From: Methanospirillum purgamenti
Lineage (GTDB): Archaea; Halobacteriota; Methanomicrobia; Methanomicrobiales; Methanospirillaceae
Strand: one strand, 5' to 3'
Length of the DNA: 64,000 bases
Assembly (NCBI RefSeq): GCF_018502485.1
Contig: NZ_CP075546.1
The position numbers and the translations under genes were made by a program. The stretch's first letter is position 1. Every line of letters starts with the position of its first letter. The notes beneath the pieces were generated by a model. The model did not search any database and was not told the origin of the DNA. It saw nothing but the letters and a program-made list of their open reading frames with translations. Positions 58,448 to 64,000 of the stretch are shown here, piece after piece.

Positions 58448-58566
58448 ATAGCGGCCACAGCAGGTGTGTTACACCCGTTCCCTTTCCGAACACGGAAGTT
58501 AAGACACCTCACGTGGATGACGGTACTGAGGTACGCGAGTCCTCGGGAAATCATTCACGCTGCTAT
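58448..58566 (+). rRNA. 5S ribosomal RNA, copy 2
   Basis: 119 nt, identical to copy 1 except for a few bases (GATGACGG for GATGATGG, and changes in the segment before the 3' helix arm). About 17 bp of 3' flank (GTTCAAGTAAGAAATT) is also shared, so the pair is a tandem duplication with a spacer of about 80 bp. Confidence 0.93.
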
Positions 58567-58665
58567 TGTTCAAGTAAGAAATTCTATTTCGAGATAATAT
58601 TTGTCAACAATTTCAGTATAGTTAGATAAATATTTAAAAAATATAATCAATTGTACCGTTATTAT

Positions 58666-58896
58666 ATGGTTGCCATCAGAAATGTTGAAGAATATGAGTG
58701 GCTCGTCTATCTATTTGATGGAGTAACCTTAGTTTTTGTCGGTCTATTTCTTATAGGAACATTAATTGGTTCTTCTAATAATGAAAGAACATTACCAACT
58801 ATGGTAGCTTCTCTTGCCTGTATAGTTATGTCAATTTATTTTTTTGCTGAAGCTCTATTTGCACGAAATAAGGAAAAATTTGAATTAAAAATTTAA
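58666..58896 (+). CDS. Small two-helix membrane protein
   Basis: 76 residues from the ATG at 58666 (a TTG five codons earlier is possible). There are two hydrophobic helices (VTLVFVGLFLIGTLIG and LACIVMSIYFFAEALFA) joined by a short polar loop, with a basic tail. No known family is recognised. An AT-rich TATA-like stretch near 58630-58645 would give an almost leaderless mRNA. The next gene also encodes a small membrane protein. Confidence 0.6.
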   Translation: MVAIRNVEEYEWLVYLFDGVTLVFVGLFLIGTLIGSSNNERTLPTMVASLACIVMSIYFFAEALFARNKEKFELKI

Positions 58897-58977
58897 ATAT
58901 TTTAGATAATTTCTAATTTAATTAGATATTGAATATTTGTAACAAAATATTTCAGATATTATATATCATATAATATA

Positions 58978-59418
58978 ATGCCTGAATTATCAGAAGAACG
59001 TGCGAATCAATTGGTCAATACATTTTCAACAATTTCAATCGCAGTTTATGTTGGTGTTGCGATTCTCCTTTCCATAATTGCGTTATTATCACTAATTGAA
59101 TCTTTTCTTGAAGTTGTCGTAATTTTGTCTTCAATGCATTGGGAAGAAGGGATAGTCCAGGTGATATATTCAATTTTATTTACGATAATTATTATTGAGT
59201 TATTTGAAACCGTTACCGTTTATTTAAAAACAAAGCGGGTTCCAGTACGTGCTCTTCTTATTGTTGCATTAACTGCTCTGATCAGACATATAATTGTTAT
59301 TAATATCAGTGAAACAGAAATATATCATTATTTAGGTATTTCTGTTATTATGGCGGTACTTATTGCAGGCGTCTATCTCTTAAAAGAAGATATTCATTCT
59401 GGTAATTTAATAAATTAG
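58978..59418 (+). CDS. PsiE-family membrane protein
   Basis: 146 residues, four membrane helices (about 15-38, 52-85, 93-112, 122-140). The block IVQVIYSILFTIIIIELFETV and VPVRALLIVALTALIRHIIVI matches the phosphate-starvation-inducible PsiE family. The function of PsiE is unknown. It follows a small membrane-protein gene by 81 bp and precedes a CheC-like gene. The ATG is embedded in a TATA-like stretch, so the mRNA may be leaderless. Confidence 0.75.
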   Translation: MPELSEERANQLVNTFSTISIAVYVGVAILLSIIALLSLIESFLEVVVILSSMHWEEGIVQVIYSILFTIIIIELFETVTVYLKTKRVPVRALLIVALTALIRHIIVINISETEIYHYLGISVIMAVLIAGVYLLKEDIHSGNLIN

Positions 59419-59495
59419 AAAACTTATTGAAATCTTTTTTTCTATGGTCAATCAGATATACTAAGAGCAATAATAGTTTCAGTATTGAGTAGGAT

Positions 59496-60146
59496 ATGAG
59501 TTCAAAAATAATAACCGACGGAACAGAAATTCTGACAGATGAACAAGCAGATGAATTATGGGAGCTAGGAAATAGTGGGGCACAAAATGCTGCAACTGCT
59601 CTTTCTTCTTTAATTGGAGTACCAATTTCGATCACTGTTCAAAAGATAATAATGGTAAGACTGGAAAATCTTCAAAACTATTTAGATGATTCGATTGCGT
59701 CAATGGTTGTATTCCAGGTACGTGGTCAGGTGTCAGGAAATGGATCAATAATTCTCCATGTACCAAAAAAATCAATAATCAGATTATCTTCGATAATGTT
59801 GGCAGCACCTGATGAGGATCGTGAAATTAGTGAAATGGATATGAGTATGCTTCATGAAATTGGGAATATAATGACATCTTCATATCTTGATGCATGTGCA
59901 AATCTGTTATCTCTTATGCTTATTCCATCTCCACCTTCAATGGTTATTGATATGCCTCATGCGGTCATTCAGTCAGTTATTGCTGGTCAGGAATTTGATG
60001 AAGAGTTAGATCAGATACTATTATTCAAAACAGATATGCATTGTGCTGAGTTTGATTTAGAAGCAGGTTTACTTCTTTTACCTTCAAAATCGCTCCTTCA
60101 TGAATTACTTGAGCGGTTTAGAAAAGTTAAGGCGGATAAAACCTGA
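59496..60146 (+). CDS. CheC-family CheY-P phosphatase
   Basis: A 216-residue two-repeat protein of the CheC/FliY family, which dephosphorylates CheY-P to end the chemotactic signal. Both active-site copies are visible: ELGNSGAQNAATALSSLIGVPI and EIGNIMTSSYLDACANLLSLMLIP, each with Glu and Asn at the family spacing and a Pro after. No membrane helix. AGGAT just before the ATG supports the start. No other che gene is next to it. The complete IS element begins 75 bp downstream. Confidence 0.92.
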   Translation: MSSKIITDGTEILTDEQADELWELGNSGAQNAATALSSLIGVPISITVQKIIMVRLENLQNYLDDSIASMVVFQVRGQVSGNGSIILHVPKKSIIRLSSIMLAAPDEDREISEMDMSMLHEIGNIMTSSYLDACANLLSLMLIPSPPSMVIDMPHAVIQSVIAGQEFDEELDQILLFKTDMHCAEFDLEAGLLLLPSKSLLHELLERFRKVKADKT

Positions 60147-60216
60147 ATACATCATATTAAAAATTAACTTTTAGATTTCCATATAAGGAATTTAGATCAA
60201 TAGGGCTTTTGGTAAT

Positions 60217-60221
60217 ATATC
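60217..60221 (+). repeat. Left target-site duplication of the IS
   Basis: ATATC, directly before the left inverted repeat; the same five bases follow the right end at 62038-62042. Confidence 0.8.
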
Positions 60222-60222
60222 C

Positions 60223-61956
60223 TTAACGTTCGCTGATTTTGAAAACAGATTCCTGAATTGATCCCAATTGAGTATAAGCATTCATATCAACATTCATCAG
60301 ACTAAGAATCTCCCGATGTTTTTGATTTATTCCGGTAACTGTGTAAAAAACCTGTTCACCATAAAATGAAACTAACAAATAAATCCCTTTGAAAAACTCA
60401 ATAATTCTTTCAGTTCTAGGATTATTAACTGTTTTCGTTGGATTATATTCGAAAAGACCACTTAAACCCTGCCCTCTTCTTTTTAGTGAATCCCGGACTT
60501 TTTTCTCAATAATTACGAGAGGCCTCATTACTATAGTCAAAAACTTCACCAACCCGTCTATCCTGTCATCCCGTTGTATAAACATTGGCGCAATTGAAAG
60601 TGCTTTTCCCTTCAACCGATGAAATTGGTGCTCAATGATATATTGATCACGGTATGTCAGCACAACATCCTGCATTGAAAGTTCATTTTCTGGTTTGTTG
60701 GTCACGTAAACTCTCCATCCCAATAATTCTTGCGCTTTTAGAAGAGCCGGTAAGTTAATAGTTGGTTTAACCCCAATTCTCGTCGAACGTTCCATTCTGG
60801 CAGGTTTATCTCCGTATTTGCGTTTTGGAGTCTCACTAATGTGCTCAATATATTCAACATCGAATACATCAGTTAATCGCTTATCTCCAAGAATTGCAGT
60901 TACTTTTTCTTTGGCTTCCTCGATTGTCCGGTAAATTGCCCTCCCCTTTCCTCTTTTATTCATCGATTTTATCTCAATGAAGGCTGTTTTTACTTGTTCA
61001 TCGAATAATAGCCTGAATTTTTTTGCATGAGCAAACGATTTTGCATAGATAAGCCTTTCTTCCCAGGTTATGTTTTTTCCCTCATGTTCCATTGAATAAG
61101 ACATCGTTTTCTCAAATCCTTCGGCTATAATCGCATCACTCCCGTCATAGTAAGTTCGAGAAACTTGTGTGAAGGAGAGATTAGATTCCTGATGTGCTTT
61201 GATTGCAGAATGGATTTCCTGGGTAGAATGAGAGACTTCTGATAGCGGGCATAAATAATGGTCATCATTCAATACCGAATGTAAACGTGTTGCTATGGCA
61301 CCCATTTTGCAATCTCCTACAAAAAGTAATCCTGATTGTCCCGTGGATTTTTTTACCTGTTCCATGGCAGGAATATAGAGGGGATCATCAGCGCAGTTCC
61401 CCGGAACTACACTGACAGTGAGGGGTAACCCCAGTGTATCAAGTACTGAAAGAACGATTTTTATTTGAGGGAGAGAGGAATCATCTTTTGAATTGCCAAA
61501 CTGAATTATTCCGTTTTCATTGACAATTCCATTACTGTTTACTGTAGTCATGTCAAGTCGGACGATGTTTTCATTCGTTAAGCCATAAATCCGCAGTGTT
61601 GAACGATTCAATTCAGATTCAAATTGGTTCCAGAGCTCATTATCATGTAATAGCGATAATATTCGCGCTAAATGGTCATCAGTAAAACATTTGGGACTAA
61701 ATGGAGAACCAATCAATTTTTCCAGTAAATTTTTTTTGGTTGTAACCCACTTTTCCAAGGGACACATACGGTGATCATTTTCGGTCAGGCAGTAACAGAT
61801 CCAAAAGGCAATCGTTTCACCAATCGGCAAACCCACCCAATTTCTGTGAGGGGAATAAACCTCATTCAAAATTCGGATGATTTGAAGTTCTTTCAAAATT
61901 TCAAAGATATATGGGATTCCCCCGATATGCTCAATTTGGTGTGTCGGAGTGATCAT
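60223..61956 (-). CDS. IS1634/IS4-superfamily DDE transposase
   Basis: A 577-residue DDE transposase. The N-terminal part has the DUF4277-like start (HIGGIPYIFEILKELQI), then the catalytic region: VRLDMTTV (first Asp), LFVGDCKMGA (second Asp) and YRDQYIIEHQFHRLKGKAL with the Glu of the Y-x2-R-x3-E-x6-K-type signature. It appears intact. The stop codon TAA (60223-60225) lies inside the left inverted repeat, so the reading frame runs into the element's end. Confidence 0.92.
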   Translation of the reverse strand: MITPTHQIEHIGGIPYIFEILKELQIIRILNEVYSPHRNWVGLPIGETIAFWICYCLTENDHRMCPLEKWVTTKKNLLEKLIGSPFSPKCFTDDHLARILSLLHDNELWNQFESELNRSTLRIYGLTNENIVRLDMTTVNSNGIVNENGIIQFGNSKDDSSLPQIKIVLSVLDTLGLPLTVSVVPGNCADDPLYIPAMEQVKKSTGQSGLLFVGDCKMGAIATRLHSVLNDDHYLCPLSEVSHSTQEIHSAIKAHQESNLSFTQVSRTYYDGSDAIIAEGFEKTMSYSMEHEGKNITWEERLIYAKSFAHAKKFRLLFDEQVKTAFIEIKSMNKRGKGRAIYRTIEEAKEKVTAILGDKRLTDVFDVEYIEHISETPKRKYGDKPARMERSTRIGVKPTINLPALLKAQELLGWRVYVTNKPENELSMQDVVLTYRDQYIIEHQFHRLKGKALSIAPMFIQRDDRIDGLVKFLTIVMRPLVIIEKKVRDSLKRRGQGLSGLFEYNPTKTVNNPRTERIIEFFKGIYLLVSFYGEQVFYTVTGINQKHREILSLMNVDMNAYTQLGSIQESVFKISER

Positions 61957-61994
61957 CCCACATATATGTACGCTTCTCAGATATATAGTTAAGC

Positions 61995-62003
61995 TTTATA
62001 ATT
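61995..62003 (+). promoter_or_regulatory. Possible outward TATA box inside the IS end
   Basis: TTTATAATT inside the right end of the IS points rightward and lies about 70 bp before the ATG of the next gene; it might replace the promoter that the insertion pushed away. Confidence 0.3.
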
Positions 62004-62037
62004 TAACTTTCGCATTATAAAATCAGCGAAAGGTAAG

Positions 62038-62042
62038 ATATC
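62038..62042 (+). repeat. Right target-site duplication of the IS
   Basis: ATATC, matching 60217-60221. Confidence 0.8.
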
Positions 62043-62068
62043 TATTGATTCGAGATCATTAGTACTTG

Positions 62069-62932
62069 ATGTACCTTCTTTTATGTCCCTGTATAAAAAA
62101 TCCAGAATTACGTGCAAGGGGAATTACTCATCAAAATGATTTAGATGTCTTTTATCAGGTCTTATTACGATGTAAAACTTTTAAAATACCAATAAAAATG
62201 CTTCCCTGTGCAGAGACTATTTTTCTTGGACCTAATCATGAACCTGGTCATTTTATTGGCAGACTGGATTCTCCAGATTTTTCTAATCTTATATCTAAAC
62301 TTGAAGATAAGATTCGTGATGAATGGAAAAATGAAGGTTTGCCATATGCGATTATTGGAGTTGATTCATCTCCGGTTTGTGGTGTCCGGTACACCTGGTA
62401 TGGTTCTGTAAATGGTTCTGATGCAAAGATCCCTGGGAGAGGGTTCTTTTTACAACGTTTTCCAGAAATACTTGCATATGATGTTTTTGAAGCAGCGTGT
62501 TGGAAAGTATATCTGGCTGCTCCGTTATTTTCTGAAGCTGAATGCGATTTTAATAGAAAATTAGCTGACATAATATCCGGCTATGCAATGCAGGTTCATC
62601 TTCCCCAGGATTGTGGAGATTCAGAGCATTCACGAACCATTTCTATTCAAAAAGAAATATTTGAAAAAAATCTACAAGCAATTGACAATGCAGATATTGT
62701 TGTTGCAGTAATAGATGGTGCGGATGCAGATTCAGGAACATCATGGGAGATGGGGTATGCATTTGCCCAAAGGAAAAAGATTATTTCACTCCGAACAGAT
62801 TTCAGACATGTTGGTTATAATGAGCGGGTGAATCTGATGCTTGAGCAGTCATCAGTGGTTGTGAATGATATTTCATCACTTATTCAGGCCTTACCCTGTC
62901 CAATTCCGATACGGCCATTCAGAGATATGTAA
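62069..62932 (+). CDS. TudS-related desulfidase domain fused to nucleoside deoxyribosyltransferase
   Basis: 287 residues from the ATG at 62069. The first about 140 residues resemble TudS-related (CD3072-type, DUF523-like) putative desulfidases: an early Cys (C-P-C near residue 7), LPCAETIFLG (Cys near 48) and GVDSSPVCGVR (Cys near 105) match the three Cys that hold the catalytic Fe-S cluster in TudS. The C-terminal 145 residues are a nucleoside 2-deoxyribosyltransferase domain: KVYLAAPLFSEAE, NADIVVAVIDG and SGTSWEMGYAFAQ with the likely catalytic Glu. A role in salvage or detoxification of thiolated bases is inference. The IS ends about 30 bp before the start codon. Confidence 0.8.
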   Translation: MYLLLCPCIKNPELRARGITHQNDLDVFYQVLLRCKTFKIPIKMLPCAETIFLGPNHEPGHFIGRLDSPDFSNLISKLEDKIRDEWKNEGLPYAIIGVDSSPVCGVRYTWYGSVNGSDAKIPGRGFFLQRFPEILAYDVFEAACWKVYLAAPLFSEAECDFNRKLADIISGYAMQVHLPQDCGDSEHSRTISIQKEIFEKNLQAIDNADIVVAVIDGADADSGTSWEMGYAFAQRKKIISLRTDFRHVGYNERVNLMLEQSSVVVNDISSLIQALPCPIPIRPFRDM

Positions 62933-63086
62933 TAAAATAATTTCTCATGTTCATTTCGATAAACCGGGCTTATTTACTGATATTTATACAATAAGATCAT
63001 GGTGATAAATACGGTTTGTTAGATGAAATTTGAGAAATACATCAGAATTCTATCAATAATTTTATCACGTATCTCCATTCTTCAGT

Positions 63087-64000
63087 TCATTTTTTTAAAA
63101 AATAGGTTTGAATCATTTTTATCGCACAGAATGATCCACACATTGTGCAGTTTGTATCGGTTGGAGTACCTCGTCCAGCCTCTTCCGGGTCCAGAGCATA
63201 TATTGCCTGTTCCTGAAAATTCATTCGCGCTCTGTTCTCGGCGATATGTTTGTCCTGGTCAGACACTCCGTACTTCATTGAATCTCCAATATGGGCGGCA
63301 ATACGAAAAGCCATGAGTCCTTCTTTCACTTCATCAGGAGTCGGGAGACTTTTATGTTCAGCCCTGGTGATGTAACATAGATAATCTGCCCCAGCTCCAG
63401 CGGAAAATGTTGCGCCAATTGCACCAGTAATATGATCATATCCCATGCCGACATCAGCTGGGAGTGGTCCTGCTACAAAGAGTGGAAAATCAGTCTTCTC
63501 TTTATAGTACCGGACACTTTCAGCTATTTTGTCTGCTCTGATATGTCCTCCGGCCCCTTCAATTATTACCTGAACTCCTTTCTTATGAGCCCGCTGTGCC
63601 AGCCTGATATTCTCTTCTATCTCCAGAATCTGTGCAGTATCCCGGCTATCATGGATACATCCTGATCTCATTGTATTTCCGAGAGAAAGGACGATTTTTT
63701 TAGATTTCAGTAAGGTAAGAATCTCATCAAAATGGGTAATATAGGGATTTTCCTGATTATTTTTTAGCATAAATGAAGTCATCATCGCTCCTCCTTTGGA
63801 AACAACTCCTAGTATTCGGGAACTGTGTTTCATTGCTTTTATTGTCTCAAATGAAGGGCAATGAAGAACCATTGATGAGATATCTTCTTTGACTTGTTCT
63901 TTCAGATTTTCAATAATGATATCATCTGTGAGATGATCAAGGGTATTTTCTGCAACTGCCTGGTAGAGAGGGACTGTGGTCATGGGAAGTGTTGTGACAC
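63087..64000 (-). CDS. thiC: ThiC-like phosphomethylpyrimidine synthase (5' end outside window)
   Basis: The open frame continues past the ATG at 63983 to the window edge, so the N-terminus is missing. The visible 300 residues match ThiC: VPLYQA, SKGGAMMTSFML, LSLGNTMRSGCIHD, VQVIIEGAGGHI, GYDHITGAIGA, GADYLCYITRAEHKSLP and, at the end, the Fe-S motif CTMCGSFC (C-x2-C-x3-C, as in some archaeal forms). ThiC rearranges aminoimidazole ribotide into the thiamine pyrimidine by a radical SAM mechanism. It may be a ThiC paralogue. It converges on the TudS/deoxyribosyltransferase gene. Confidence 0.92.
   Translation of the reverse strand, partial: VTTLPMTTVPLYQAVAENTLDHLTDDIIIENLKEQVKEDISSMVLHCPSFETIKAMKHSSRILGVVSKGGAMMTSFMLKNNQENPYITHFDEILTLLKSKKIVLSLGNTMRSGCIHDSRDTAQILEIEENIRLAQRAHKKGVQVIIEGAGGHIRADKIAESVRYYKEKTDFPLFVAGPLPADVGMGYDHITGAIGATFSAGAGADYLCYITRAEHKSLPTPDEVKEGLMAFRIAAHIGDSMKYGVSDQDKHIAENRARMNFQEQAIYALDPEEAGRGTPTDTNCTMCGSFCAIKMIQTYFLKK

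Larger units (their letters stand above)
60222..62037 (-). mobile_element. Complete IS1634-like insertion sequence
   Basis: An 1816-bp element with one transposase gene. The ends are imperfect inverted repeats of 19 bp: CTTAACGTTCGCTGATTTT at 60222-60240 and, on the other strand, CTTACCTTTCGCTGATTTT at 62019-62037 (two mismatches). Five-base direct repeats ATATC flank it. The nearly perfect ends and intact transposase suggest a fairly recent insertion. Confidence 0.88.

Noticed and set aside
58241..58629. Short plus-strand frames over the two 5S genes
   Set aside because: They are translations of 5S rRNA; the near-identical peptides only reflect the duplicated 5S.
63023..63316. 97-residue plus-strand frame beside the TudS-fusion gene
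   Set aside because: Most of it is antisense to the conserved end of the ThiC-like gene.

Overview
The window is chromosomal DNA of a methanogenic archaeon, most likely a Methanospirillum-like member of the Methanomicrobiales. The signs are a complete A1Ao ATP synthase operon (H-I-K-E-C-F-A-B-D), archaeal 16S, 23S and 5S rRNA with tRNA-Ala(UGC) in the spacer, TATA-type promoters, archaeal PolB and phosphoglycerate kinase, very long PKD/PEGA surface proteins, a CbiA/CfbB-type amidotransferase and bacterial-type uvrABC. The genus is inferred from gene content; no database was searched.

Layout. 0-5.2 kb: the 3' end of a phosphohexomutase gene, then a leftward unit pgk - VOC protein - solo Cas1-like protein whose metal-binding residues look replaced, then an orphan AAA/DUF4143 ATPase. 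5.2-8.4 kb: AT-rich accessory DNA with a possible small RNA, a wrecked PKD surface-protein gene, an MntA/HepT pair whose HEPN gene is stopped by an amber codon before its RNxxxH motif, a decayed partial copy of atpD, and an intact vapBC pair. 8.5-16.9 kb: the ATP synthase operon, leftward.

17-30 kb: a soluble chemoreceptor, a long coiled-coil protein, a leftward FlaI/FlaJ-like secretion pair divergent from two KaiC/FlaH-like ATPases, a B12-binding-type radical SAM protein with a metallophosphoesterase, a CYTH protein, and convergent FKBP and cyclophilin prolyl isomerases. 30-37.5 kb: two giant secreted proteins (PKD repeats; PEGA + cysteine-bearing repeats + PKD). 37.5-43.8 kb: uvrA-uvrC-uvrB. 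44-52.8 kb: a SHOCT membrane protein, a CBS-domain pyrophosphatase, a leftward mdh-like - polB - cbiA/cfbB unit, and divergent pyrD-pyrK.

52.8-58.6 kb: the rRNA operon 16S - tRNA-Ala - 23S - tRNA-Cys - 5S - 5S, with recognisable processing stems round both large rRNAs. 58.6-64 kb: small membrane proteins (one PsiE-like), a CheC-family protein, a complete IS1634-like element with 5-bp target duplication, a fusion of a TudS-related desulfidase domain with a nucleoside deoxyribosyltransferase domain, and a thiC-like gene cut by the window edge.

The most unusual items are the solo Cas1-like protein with an altered metal triad, the TudS-deoxyribosyltransferase fusion (whose promoter the IS appears to have displaced), the broken HEPN toxin beside the atpD fragment, and the secretion-ATPase/KaiC cluster.
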